This document shows, in pieces, positions 1-9,400 of a DNA stretch of 25,716 bases. Origin of the DNA: a virus. The position numbers and the translations under genes were made by a program. The stretch covers positions 1-25,716 of the IMG/VR virus record IMGVR_UViG_3300042397_000494. One strand, given 5' to 3'. Numbering within the stretch: the first letter of the stretch is position 1; each line of letters opens with the position of its first letter. The notes below the pieces were generated by a model. The model searched no databases and was not told the DNA's origin. It saw only the letters and a program-made list of their open reading frames with translations.

Positions 1-1997
1 GGAATGGTACAGGGCCAACCACATGCGCTAAGTTCGAGCAGCTGTGCTCCAAGGGTTGCGAGGGATGCCCGAGCCGTGGAAACATTACAAGCCCTGCGCA
101 GTTGTCCGTTGCGACTGAGACTGAGATTGTTACTGATGCAGGTGAAGAATTCACGTTCACACTGCCCAAGGGCTACGCGATTCAGAACAACAACATCATG
201 CGCGAGGTCAAGACTGAGATCACGACGACCGATGCAAACGGCAATGAAGTCGCGCAAGAAGTAATTGAGTTTGACCACGTCAGCCCCTACGAGATGCACA
301 TCACGGGTGTGTACCACGACCCAGAGAGTAAGAAGTCAGCGTTCAAGATGCTGACCAAATACCCGATGACTGGGTGGAAAGAAACAGAACACGAGATCAC
401 TGTGCTTGCGACGATCGGCAAGGACTTCTCAGGATTTTTATTGAACCAACAAATTTATATTAAAAATGCTGGACAGCAAGAAAAAGTAAGGAGTTATTTA
501 ATGGACTATTTATCTATGGTGCAACAACAAGCGCCCACAGGTTTGGATTTCGTCAACTTTGGTTGGCAAGAGGACGGCTCGTTCATGTGCGGGCAGACAG
601 TGCTCGGCTCTCCAACTGGCACAGTAGACACACGTCTGCGTGGGCCCGCCGCCAATTTCTCTAAGCTCATTGGCCCGCATGGTGAACGCTCTGAGTGGGT
701 GCGTGCCATGGAGATGCTTACCCTTCCCGGTACAGACAACATCCGTGCATCAATCCTGACGGGTACAGTAGGCATCCTTGGCCCTGTAGCAGGTAATGCA
801 ACAGCCATCGTGTCGATCTATTCGCACGAGACAACCACCGGCAAATCATTGTCCATCATCGGTGTTAACAGTTTGATCGGTTACCCCAAGGAATTGTTCC
901 TTAGCCAAAAGGACACAGCCAACGCGCTGTACAAGATGCGTGGCGTGCTGAACAACTTGCCATGCTGTATCGATGAGATGACTGCATCTGACGACCGTGA
1001 CATGGCCGACATTGGTTACACACTGAGCTCTGGTCGTGAGAAGATTTCAATGACGAAAGAGCGCGAGTTGCGCGAGCCTGCTAAGTGGTGCGGGCCTACT
1101 CATGTGACGTCCAACATTTCAATGTACCAGAAGTTTGAGAACGCGCAGTCGGGCAATGACCCACTGAAAGCTCGTTGCTTGGAGTTCATTCAGGACGACA
1201 GAGAATTTGTCGCTACCCGCGAGGATGGGCGTAGCAATGGTTACGATTTCTACGCGCTACTAGAGAAGAACAACGGTTGGGCTTTCCCTGAGCTTGTGCA
1301 AGTTGTGATCGACAAGGGCGGCCCAGAAGCTGTGTGGAACTGGTCTGAGGCATCATTTAATAAAACGTTTAGCTTTGTGTTTGAGCCGCAAGAGCGCTTC
1401 TATAGAACGCTACTCATTGCATCATGGGGCATGGGACGCATTGGCCAAGCCTTGGGTATGTTCCCATTCGATGTTAAGCAGACTATTGAGTACATGATTG
1501 ACCGTGTTAAGCAGACTCGTAGGGCAGCTATTGAGAATAAGTCAGATGTGTTCGACACCATCGGCCAATACATCATGGAGCACAACGACCGCTTAGTGCA
1601 TTGCACAGAGGTATACGGCACAGGTAAAGAACAGGTCACACAACCTGCCCCAGAGAAAGCCGTAGCACGCGTGAAGGTGGTCTATGATGCGGCTAACCCC
1701 GTGTTGCCGGGAAGTGTGATTTCAATAAACTCGACGTTGTTCAAGGCATGGCTAAACCGCACGAAGGACAGCATGGATCGAGTTGAGCGGGAGCTTGAGT
1801 CCAACGGTGCACTGATCGCCAAACGCGACCGCGTGACAATGTTTAAAGGATGCAGGGACAGGAGCCCCGGCCAGACACACTGCCTGATCGTAAACCTGAA
1901 CCACCCTCGTTTTGTGTCTACGCTAACCGGCACATCCTCTAGGGAACAAAGCCCTGTGCTACTGGCTGTTCTAAATGGCGCGGCTGTGGGACAATAA
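1..1997 (+). CDS. DUF927-type phage primase/helicase, 5' end missing
   Basis: Replication protein of the phage primase-helicase type: an ATPase domain thought to unwind DNA, preceded in the family by a zinc-binding and primase part. The frame (codons starting at base 3) has no stop back to the left edge, so the true start lies outside; 664 codons are visible. A Cys cluster spaced CX6CX3CX2C is encoded at 24-68 and precedes a CPSRG turn, as in zinc-binding regions of such proteins. A TTG at 102 is the first conventional start in frame, but using it would discard this cluster. A Walker A-like motif (HETTTGKS) lies at 825-848 and a Walker B-like motif (LPCCIDEM) at 957-980, which fits the DUF927 helicase core. 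The C-terminal 150 residues look like a helical DNA-binding tail. The HNH gene follows after 24 bases on the same strand. Family assignment is fairly sure; biochemical activity is inferred. Confidence 0.82.
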   Translation, partial: NGTGPTTCAKFEQLCSKGCEGCPSRGNITSPAQLSVATETEIVTDAGEEFTFTLPKGYAIQNNNIMREVKTEITTTDANGNEVAQEVIEFDHVSPYEMHITGVYHDPESKKSAFKMLTKYPMTGWKETEHEITVLATIGKDFSGFLLNQQIYIKNAGQQEKVRSYLMDYLSMVQQQAPTGLDFVNFGWQEDGSFMCGQTVLGSPTGTVDTRLRGPAANFSKLIGPHGERSEWVRAMEMLTLPGTDNIRASILTGTVGILGPVAGNATAIVSIYSHETTTGKSLSIIGVNSLIGYPKELFLSQKDTANALYKMRGVLNNLPCCIDEMTASDDRDMADIGYTLSSGREKISMTKERELREPAKWCGPTHVTSNISMYQKFENAQSGNDPLKARCLEFIQDDREFVATREDGRSNGYDFYALLEKNNGWAFPELVQVVIDKGGPEAVWNWSEASFNKTFSFVFEPQERFYRTLLIASWGMGRIGQALGMFPFDVKQTIEYMIDRVKQTRRAAIENKSDVFDTIGQYIMEHNDRLVHCTEVYGTGKEQVTQPAPEKAVARVKVVYDAANPVLPGSVISINSTLFKAWLNRTKDSMDRVERELESNGALIAKRDRVTMFKGCRDRSPGQTHCLIVNLNHPRFVSTLTGTSSREQSPVLLAVLNGAAVGQ

Positions 1998-2021
1998 GCA
2001 ATCTTTTGTGAGGACAACATC

Positions 2022-2273
2022 ATGCCACGTGACTACAAAAAAGAGTACGCCAACTACCAAGGCAAACCTGAACAGATCGCTAACCGAGCTGACCGCAACG
2101 CGGCACGTCGGCATATGGAAAAGAAAGGCATCGTCCGCAAGGGCGATGGCCTCGACGTGGATCATAAGAAGCCCATGGCAAAGGGCGGTGGAAATGGCGG
2201 AGGTAACCTCCGCGCAGTTCCTAAGTCTGCGAATCGTTCGTTTGCACGAACACGTTCAGCAGGGATGAAGTAA
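2022..2273 (+). CDS. Small HNH-like nuclease/DNA-binding protein
   Basis: An 83-residue basic protein of a small phage HNH-type family. A Lys/Arg-rich N-terminal half (about residues 1-40) leads into DVDHKKP (residues 45-51), a Gly-rich loop, then GNLRAV (61-66) and ANR (70-72). H48, N62 and N71 fit an HNN version of the HNH metal finger. No flanking zinc-binding Cys pairs are present, and the protein lacks the extra domains of homing endonucleases. The ATG at 2022 has a GAGG Shine-Dalgarno site at 2010-2013. It is the last gene of the + strand replication module and converges directly on the - strand late block. In phages such proteins may nick DNA for packaging or recombination, but position here (away from any terminase) does not decide the role. 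It may also be a non-catalytic DNA-binding protein. Confidence 0.72.
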   Translation: MPRDYKKEYANYQGKPEQIANRADRNAARRHMEKKGIVRKGDGLDVDHKKPMAKGGGNGGGNLRAVPKSANRSFARTRSAGMK

Positions 2274-2280
2274 TTACTTC
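2267..2280. repeat. 14-bp palindrome formed by two convergent stop codons
   Basis: The bases GAAGTAATTACTTC form a perfect inverted repeat. The left half holds the last codon and TAA stop of the + strand HNH gene, and the right half holds the last codon and TAA stop of the - strand 50-residue gene. The two coding blocks therefore meet with zero spacer. It lacks the GC-rich stem and the U-tract of a factor-independent terminator. Confidence 0.8.
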
Positions 2281-2426
2281 TTGGCCTTGGGCTTAGCGCC
2301 CTTGACTTTGTCATGGGCTACCATCTTCTTGGCAGCTTTGACTTCAATACCTAGCTTCTTGGCAAAGCTTGGGTTGTGCGCAGCGGCCCGCATAGTGCGG
2401 GCTTGCTTGTCCGATGTGAACGGCAT
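2274..2426 (-). CDS. Small Lys-rich phage protein, 50 aa
   Basis: A 50-residue protein beginning MPFTSDKQARTMRAAAHNP and ending in a Lys/Ala-rich tail; 12 of 50 residues are Lys. The opening (MPF, then a short polar stretch with KQAR) recalls widespread tiny phage and environmental proteins that start with a similar helix, but no function is known to me. The start ATG overlaps the TAA stop of the preceding 46-residue gene as TAATG, so it is probably translated by coupling. It is the last gene of the - strand block and its stop abuts that of the HNH gene. Highly basic composition suggests nucleic-acid or membrane contact, which is inference. Its place in a run of six similar genes, the overlap and the absence of a competing gene support it as real. 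Confidence 0.6.
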   Translation of the reverse strand: MPFTSDKQARTMRAAAHNPSFAKKLGIEVKAAKKMVAHDKVKGAKPKAKK

Positions 2427-2566
2427 TACTTCTTACCCTTCATTGCACAGGCACCCATCTTGGCGCACTTGGCGGGGGTAGGACAACCAGCACATGGTTT
2501 GAATGGTGCAGGCTTCTTAGCTTTGTTTGTGGCTGTGCGGCCACCGCGCATTGGCATTTCTCTCAT
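2426..2566 (-). CDS. Four-cysteine small basic protein, 46 aa
   Basis: A 46-residue protein with an Arg/Lys-rich N-terminal half and a compact Cys cluster: C25, C28, C34 and C40 (CX2CX5CX5C), separated by Pro, Ala and Lys. Four Cys with this spacing could bind one zinc ion as a small knuckle, or form disulfides; the sequence does not decide. There is no signal peptide or membrane segment. A GTGAG stretch lies just upstream of the ATG at 2566. A second Met at residue 4 could also serve as the start. The stop overlaps the start of the following gene, and the preceding 48-residue gene ends 7 bases upstream. I do not recognise a named family. Supported by its Cys pattern and by tight packing within the six-gene run. 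Confidence 0.58.
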   Translation of the reverse strand: MREMPMRGGRTATNKAKKPAPFKPCAGCPTPAKCAKMGACAMKGKK

Positions 2567-2573
2567 GGTATTC

Positions 2574-2720
2574 TCACTTCATCTTAGAGGTTGATTTCTT
2601 ACCTTCGTGCTTCTTCTCCATAGCGGCGTAAGCCTTTTTGGAAGGAGCCATCTTCTTCTCTTTAGCTTCCATGGCTTTGGACTCGCCTTTGCCAAATGGA
2701 TTCATCTTTTTACCGTACAT
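2574..2720 (-). CDS. Lys/Met-rich small phage protein, 48 aa
   Basis: A 48-residue protein beginning MYGKKMNPFGKGES, with 15 Lys, 6 Met and several Glu, predicted to be a single charged helix or disordered. There is no Cys, membrane segment or recognisable motif. The ATG at 2720 has a GGAG ribosome binding site at 2727-2730 with good spacing, the best evidence that it is translated. It sits between the DUF5872 gene (19 bases upstream) and the four-Cys gene (7 bases downstream). Short MYGKK-type proteins occur in many uncultured phages, but I know of no function. The Lys/Glu alternation over residues 11-48 would suit an RNA- or DNA-binding helix; that is inference. Confidence 0.58.
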   Translation of the reverse strand: MYGKKMNPFGKGESKAMEAKEKKMAPSKKAYAAMEKKHEGKKSTSKMK

Positions 2721-2739
2721 AGTAATCTCCAGTCAAGGG

Positions 2740-2973
2740 TTAGCGAAAGTTCGCGGTTTTTGCAGCAATCTTTTTGGGTTGAGCTACAAACTGTTTGCCT
2801 TGCGCTTTACCTGCACGCTTGGCCCGTGTCGTTGCTGCGTACTCAGCAGGACTCAATGATTTTATAGCAGCTTCAGGTAAATAGCGTTCACCAGTTTTAC
2901 TGGATGGCTTGCCTGACTTGGTACGCCACTTCTGGTCTGTCCAGTCTTTAAGTGATTTCTGAGAGGCTTTCAA
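2740..2973 (-). CDS. DUF5872 family protein with TTG start
   Basis: A 77-residue basic protein that resembles the DUF5872 family: WTDQKWRTKSGKPS (about residues 11-24), a GERYLPE segment (28-34) and a SPAEYAATTRAKR helix (41-53). The family is found in phages and, to my recollection, other viruses, and has no known function. The start is unusual: the frame contains no ATG, and the codon that fits the family's N-terminus is TTG at 2973, overlapping the TGA stop of the preceding gene as TTGA. A run of G residues about nine bases upstream may act as the ribosome binding site. Downstream, 19 bases separate it from the 48-residue gene. The composition (Lys/Arg-rich, Trp-containing) matches its neighbours in the basic-peptide run. 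Family call from memory. Confidence 0.72.
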   Translation of the reverse strand: MKASQKSLKDWTDQKWRTKSGKPSSKTGERYLPEAAIKSLSPAEYAATTRAKRAGKAQGKQFVAQPKKIAAKTANFR

Positions 2974-3158
2974 TCTCTGTACCCCCCACCGGCTGCCTTG
3001 TACTTCTTGGCAACGAGTTGTGCTTTACGGGCAGACCATTGACCTGCACCAGTGCCTTGCGTAGCTGCGGCTTTTACTTGAGCCACAATCTTCTTGCGAA
3101 GTGTTGGCTTGGTGTAGTTGCCAGCTGCATTGACTGTGGATTTAGATTTGGTAGCCAT
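2970..3158 (-). CDS. Conserved small basic phage protein, 62 aa
   Basis: A 62-residue protein beginning MATKSKSTVNAAGNYTKP and ending QWSARKAQLVAKKYKAAGG followed by GYRD. The AGNYTKP, GQWSARKAQ and GGGYRD segments are hallmarks I recall from a small protein common in aquatic phages and virus-like metagenomic contigs; the function is unknown. I chose the ATG at 3158 because a GGA site lies about ten bases upstream and the conserved part begins there; a GTG at 3176 would add six residues and overlap the previous gene. Its TGA stop overlaps the TTG start of the DUF5872 gene (TTGA), so the two are probably coupled. No membrane segment or Cys. Like its neighbours it is strongly basic. Confidence 0.68.
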   Translation of the reverse strand: MATKSKSTVNAAGNYTKPTLRKKIVAQVKAAATQGTGAGQWSARKAQLVAKKYKAAGGGYRD

Positions 3159-3159
3159 G

Positions 3160-3414
3160 TCAGCAGTTCCATGCACGCAGTGATTTATTGATGCGGGAGT
3201 TCGGGTCTTTAGCCGTCTTCTCGCTTGTGAGCTTTTTCTTCATGCCCTCCATGCGGGCACAGAACGAGTCACGTCGTGGGCCACCCTCTGGTTGAGGAGC
3301 CTTGAGTCCCGGCTTGCCGGGATTTGCTTTGTTGTAAGAGGCACGCCCCTTAGCATTGAGCCCGCCCTTTTCGGACTTGCCCTCTTTACGTTGCCATGCT
3401 GGTGTCTTAGCCAT
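3160..3414 (-). CDS. DUF6321 family protein
   Basis: An 84-residue basic protein matching what I recall of DUF6321: PAWQRKEGKSEKGGLNAKGR (residues 5-24), a Gly/Pro-rich linker, DSFCARMEGMKKK (49-61), then DPNSRINKSLRAWNC (70-84). The conserved SFCARM motif and terminal WNC place single Cys residues at 52 and 84. The family occurs in viruses and phages with no established role. Its ATG overlaps the TAA stop of the 2069-residue gene as TAATG, and a purine-rich GGGGAAGAG site lies just upstream. It is the first of six consecutive small basic genes. Association with the polyvalent protein gene and shared composition suggest linked expression; any shared function is inference. Confidence 0.72.
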   Translation of the reverse strand: MAKTPAWQRKEGKSEKGGLNAKGRASYNKANPGKPGLKAPQPEGGPRRDSFCARMEGMKKKLTSEKTAKDPNSRINKSLRAWNC

Positions 3415-6400
3415 TACTCTTCCCCTTTCGCTTTGTCGATAGCTTCCATCATACGCTCACGCAAGTCACCCAATTCTTTCTCTAGCGCGGCAGGGTCTGG
3501 GTAACCTCTGCGGTACTCATCGCGGGCGGCCTTTGTCATTGCGGCTTTATAGTCACGTTGCAGTTTGCGAATCTCTAAGCTGCGGTAGTACGCCGCTTCA
3601 TCGACGTTGAACTCATACAACTTAAGACCGAATGTGCGAGCGATTGCAAGGTCGCTAACAGGAGTTCCAGTTGGGCCTGTCTTGTCAGCAAGAATATCAC
3701 TAATTGACTGCAACTGCCTACTACTTATTGCAGGTGGGGTGACAATGTCGTACGCAAACTTACCTACGTTACCTAGCTTGTCCCAGTCAGAGTCTGTAGG
3801 CTTATGAATCGACTTGCCTGTGTAAGGGTCTACACCAAGAACCATGCCAGCAACTGCAGAAATAAGCGGGCCACTAGGTGTCAACGAGCCGGGGAACCAT
3901 GACTGACCCATGAATCCATTTGGCAAACCCTTTGCGGCGGAAGCCATAGGCATGTAGTCACCAAGGCGGTAATACACAGGATTGTTGTCATCACCCATAA
4001 ATGGAATGCGAATATGCATGTAAGGGCCAATTCCGAACATACGCTCACGAACGTATTCAGGGCCCCTCTTACGTAGTTCCTCATCGTCATCACCGGCGGC
4101 GGAAGCCATGGCTGCGTCAATGAGGTAGTACACCATCATCACGTTCGCAATCTTCCAAGGCTGGTGCATTGCAATACGGCCCATCACTGGGGTAATCGCA
4201 TACAACCAAGACACGAACGGCAGGAATGATTGACGTGCAAGACGTACAGCTTTAGAGTCAATGTCGTAGTCGAGGAATGCCTCGCGAGCAAAGTTCCCGC
4301 TGTTTTTAAACGTCTCAGCAGAAGGTGTGGTTTCACCGTTCTTCTCTTGCAGTTCGCCCACCTTCTTCATAAAGGCTGCAAGGCGGAACACGTTATCTTC
4401 TGCGGCATACAACTCTGTAGCGATGTTGTCGGCTTTGTTTCCTAGCTTGGCAGCCAGTTTGACGCCCTTCTCAGCCTTGGACTTCTCATAACCTGTGAAC
4501 ATCTTTAGACGTTGCATCAGTGACGTATCAGTTGGCTGTGAAAGGTTCTCACTCCATGCCTTGTAGATGGCTTCTTTAACTTCGGCACTGGAGTAGTCGC
4601 CAAGCATCGCACCTGAGTTCATGAACTGAGACATGATTGCCAGTTCAGTCTTGTTAAGGTCTTTGGGGTTAAGCTCGTACTTGGCGAACAACTTAGCCGC
4701 GGAACCAATTGTGCTGACAGGGATGTCGTGCATCATCGCCAACGTAACGTTGGATGCGATGTTTGTAATGTGGGTTCCGGGGTTATAAACAGTCTTCGAC
4801 TTTTTGAACCAACGCATAAGGGCGTTGTATGCACGGAACGACACCAGCGGCTTGCGATCCGCCATATCGGTCATAGCACTCCACACAGGGCCGGGCATAA
4901 GCTTTCCTGCCAAGTCGCCGTAAGCATCTACACTAGGAATTCGAACCCATGTGTTGGAGTTACGATACAAGTCAGCAATCTGCGGTGATCTAGCTTCGTC
5001 CTTTGAAATATTTAGGATTTGGCTTTCCTCCGGTGCGGCTCCGAACACTTTCTTGATGTCAGCAACAGAAGTAAAGGCTACGCTCAGAGCTGTTGGCTTG
5101 CCGTCTTCGTAACCGATCTGTGCAGCGGCTTTAGAGAAGTTGCGTGACGCGTAGTTGTTTGCAAGCGCGGCCATGGTGTTACGCATAGCGTTGCCAAGCG
5201 AGGTAACCTTCTTCTCGAGAATAGCCTGCTTGGCAGTCATGTTGGATGTGAACTTGTAGCCTTCACCCTTCTTGCCAGAGATGCGCCATTGACGCGATGG
5301 GTCAACAGTAAAACCTACGGGGTTACCGTTAGCATTAAATTCCTTGATCGACATGTAACCTTGCGGCACTTTGGGGCCAGCAGGGTCTTTAATATTAGGG
5401 CCGAACACTTGGTAGAACGGGCCAGTTATGTCGACGTCACCGTTTGCGTCTTTGCCCATCCAGTGTTGGAAGCCATCGATTGTTTCTTCGAACCGATGTT
5501 GCAATCCAATAATCTCACTGAGTTTACGTGCACCGAATGTGTGGCTAGCAACTTGATTGGTGTTACCTGCAAACAGCAACGATTCAGAGAACTTAGTCCC
5601 CTTGAAATAGTCTTGGTCTTTTTTCGGCAACTGCGAAATGTACAGCGCCATACTCTTGGCGACGGAATCCGCGATTTCTTTAATCTTGTCCGCATCTGCA
5701 AATTTGTCCAATGCTTTTTCGTTGCCGTCTAAGTAGTCGAACAATGCGTTGGCTTCTTCTGCGCTACGTGATTCTACGAAGTTGGCGAGCTGTTCCATGC
5801 GTTGGTAGCCAGTATTCTTGTCTACCTTGTAGTCGCGCATCGCGTCAATGGTTGGGGCGTTTGCACCAAACGTAGAGTTCAAATAGGTGATGTACCTTTC
5901 AGTAGTTGGGAAGTCCTTACGAATTTTGTCTGCTAGCTTGGTAGACAGTTCACTTACTTTTGCAGCGCCACGTTGCCAGCCAACTAGATCAAAGACAAAC
6001 TTAGTGCTCAGGGCCGCAGGTGCAACCTTCTTGTTGTACACACGGAGATCAAGCGCGGTTACTTTCTTCTGTGGCGTACCTGTAGTTTCTACCTCAGCTT
6101 TTAGAATATTACCAACGGCCGCACCCTTCTTACCAGCACCAGCGGCTTCAAGCAGCTTAAATGTGTTGCCGATCACATCGGCGGCAACGGAGGTACGAAC
6201 ACCAACGAGCTTCTGCACAGTCGTCAGAATTGCTTGCCAGATGTTGCTAGCCGCGTTGTAGAAAGACTTGGGAGCCTCGGTGCTGTCCATAGCTTCCAGT
6301 GCGCGACGGAAGTCGTTAAGTGTGTTGCCGTAGGAAATCAATTCCAGAACAGCGTCGAGTTCCTTCTTGTCCTTCATCAGCGTCTTAAGTACGTCCTGCA

Positions 6401-9400
6401 CGCGCTTGGCGTCAGGGCTCAATTGGCCTTTAAAGTTAACGACCTGCTTAAGAGAAGCTTTCAGCGCACGAACTTCTGGTGCATCTGGGTTCTGATAAAC
6501 ATACCACTGCAATGCAGCATGCAACGCTTCGTGCAATGTAACCGCCGCAGACGCATCGCGTTGGATATAGACTGTGTTGGTCTTAGGGTCGTAGTAGGGT
6601 TTACCCTCAGTAATAAACTCAAGCTTAGGCGCGGTGTCGCTGTCGTATAAAGACTCAAACACACCTTTGGCGATAGTTCTTTCGAAAGGCGTACCACTAT
6701 TTCTAATATAGCGAAGCACGCCTAAGATACCAGTTGCGGGTCTACCGCTACCAAACGTAGTGGTTCCTTGGGCGGCTTCTTCTAGCGGCGTTTGTTCTAC
6801 GCCTGCGGCCGTGGCTTCTGCAGAGTTTCTAATTGGTGTCTGACGAACAAAGGCAGCATCGGATTCACCTTGGAACATATTGTCTTTGGCAGCTCTCCAC
6901 CCTTGCGACAGCATGGTGTCCATTTTTTCAAATGCCACATCAGTTGGGTCTCTACCATCTTTGCGCTCTGTTGCTTTTTGGCCGAAGTCTTCGTTCATAC
7001 CCTCGTCGTTAAATTGAGTATGCAACTTCTGCTGCACCATATCTTTGACGAGCTTGACGATAGCTTCGACATCCTTGGCGTTCCCACCAACGGCTTCGCC
7101 CAGCCCTGCGAGGGCTTGACGTGTTTGTTCGAGTTGGTCTAGCGTAGTCTTTACGCGCTTGCCGGTCTTAGCTTTGATCTGCCCACGTTGTTCGGCAGGA
7201 GTTTGACCAGCCAACTTTGTTGGCTTGTACACGGTCTCTCCATCTTCTTTAACCACTCTACCGTTTTCATCCAGAACTGGGGTCTCTGTTGGCACACCAC
7301 GAAGCATGTTGCCGCCAGCGTTGCTGAACTTGTAATAAGACTTGGCAAATGCCCGCACAGCGTCAGCGATCTGCTGTTCTTTGTCACTGATACCTTCAAC
7401 AGTTGCGGAAGGGTTCAACAACGCGTCACGAATGTTGCGTAGAGAGCTGACGGTTAATGAAGTCTTGCCCGGTACAGGTTTCTTATCAGCGCCTTCGACG
7501 CCAGCCTGCAGTGGGTTATTTGCAACGTTAGTGCGGTTAGCGGTCTGAAGCGCCGCGGTCAAGCCCATATCGTCTTGAGCTTTCTGCTCGGCAGTTTGTC
7601 TAGCAGCAACACGGTTTGCAGCTTCCTGTTCCTTACCAGTCAGAGCACCAGTAATTTTTCTGCGTTCCGCAGACAGTTGCATACCAGCAGCGCGTAAAGC
7701 GCCTTCGCGTTCTTGGTAATTAGTTAGCTCTCTAGCACGGCGAGCTTTACCATCATAAGCTTCCTGCGCCTTGTTCCATGCATCAGCTTGTTCTTGGCTG
7801 AGTGTGATCTCTTTGTCGTTAACCTTTACGACTGATCCAACGGCAATGGGTGCTTTTTGTTTTTTCGTTTTTGTTTGCTTGGCTTGAGTGGTTTGAGCGC
7901 CATCTTGAGTAGTCGTAGCAGGAGTAGAAGAAACGCCCCCTGCGGCTGGCGCAGGAGGCAAAGGGGCGGCTGTGGTCACACCACCCAGAGGAGAAGCGGG
8001 GGCAGGCGCGGGTGCAACGGGGCGATCGGAAAGTTGGCTTGTTGGCCCAGTAAGCGACTCTTGAGGGCCCGGTCTGTCCAAGCGCATGTTGCTGAACGGA
8101 GCTGGCTGAGCAGGGAGCAGATCAGTACGTGCAAGAGGCTCAAAGCCTTGTGGCTCAACAGGCTCCATCACATCGGGGTTCATGATGCGTGAGTAATCAG
8201 CCTGTGTACCAGCGCCCTGTGTCATACCGGGAAGTTGTTGTGTACCTGCACCAGCCTGAGCTGCGGCAATGTATGGAGCTTCTTGTTGCTGGGTTTCGTC
8301 TTGCAGACGTGACACTATGGGACGAGCCAAGTCACCGGTTTCTTGGATACCAAGCAACTGATCGCCACGGCGACCGATCATGCGTTGATACTGCTCACCA
8401 ACTTGACCGATACGGCCAAGGGTTTCCTCACGGCTTTGCATTAGATCGATGTAGTCTTGACCAGCTTTCTGTGCGGCCAAAGACGAAGACAAGAACTGCG
8501 TTGCCTCTTCGGCGGACATTGGACGGCCAGCAGCCGCACGTTCTGCGATCGTGGCGTAGGGGTCAAACTCTGCGAGCTTTTTAGCTGCAGCTTCAGGAGT
8601 TGTGATGACGTTGTTTGGATTAGTCAGGTCGACTTCGCCATCGGCACCGGGCAATGGTTGATTAGATGTAATAGTGCCGTCAGGTTGAATCGTAACGGTT
8701 GGGTCTTGGCGCGTACCTGCAGCAACAGACAAACCAGTGCGAATAGCACCGCCACCTAGGAATGCTTTAGCACCGGCTACGCCGTATTGATCGATAGCTT
8801 CGGCACTGGTTAAGTCTGCAGCTTCACCAGTTACACCATAACGTTCAAGCGCAGTCTGAGGAATCTCAGTAATAAGTTCTTCTACACCACCACGGGCAAA
8901 CTGTTTAGCAGCAGCTTTGTATGCATTTGTACCGGCCTCACGAGCCAAGAACTCTGTGCCTTCTCCAGCAACCCTTAACGCAACTCGTTCCGCACCGCCA
9001 AAACGCTCAAGCAATGCAGCAGGGATCGTAACTGCAAGGGCGCGGCCTTTTTCATCAATACCTTTTTCACGTTGCTCAGAACGGATACCGCCGTATGTCT
9101 GGACAGCGGCAGGCAGCAAGCCGCCTACGAAACCACCAACTTGCTGACCAACTGCAATACCAGCAGGGCCAAACGGAATACCCAACGCGCCACCAACTAG
9201 ACGGCCAGTAACTTGGCCGCCAACAGCAAGACCGACTTGTGGAGCTACCTCGCCAACAGCTTCACGAGCTGTTGTGAACGGACGTGACAGGACATCGCTA
9301 AACGAACTGATCTCGCTAGGGTTACGACGGACAATACCAGTGCCGTACTGCTCAATACCACTACCTAACTGCTCAGCACCAACGTCACGCAAGGCAGAGC

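Noticed and set aside
1682-2023. 113-codon - strand frame over the end of the primase/helicase gene
   Set aside because: It overlaps a well-supported + strand gene and has no family signature.
2197-2213. 17-base inverted repeat with 8-bp arms inside the HNH gene, considered as a terminator for the - strand block
   Set aside because: The loop is a single base and there is no strong U-tract after it on either strand; it also lies inside coding sequence for the Gly-rich loop.
2970-3176. Longer 68-residue version of the small basic protein with a GTG start at 3176
   Set aside because: The conserved part begins at the ATG at 3158, which avoids overlapping the DUF6321 gene.
5289-5732. 147-codon + strand frame inside the 2069-residue gene
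   Set aside because: It lies antisense to a continuous conserved-looking protein and lacks a convincing start or family.
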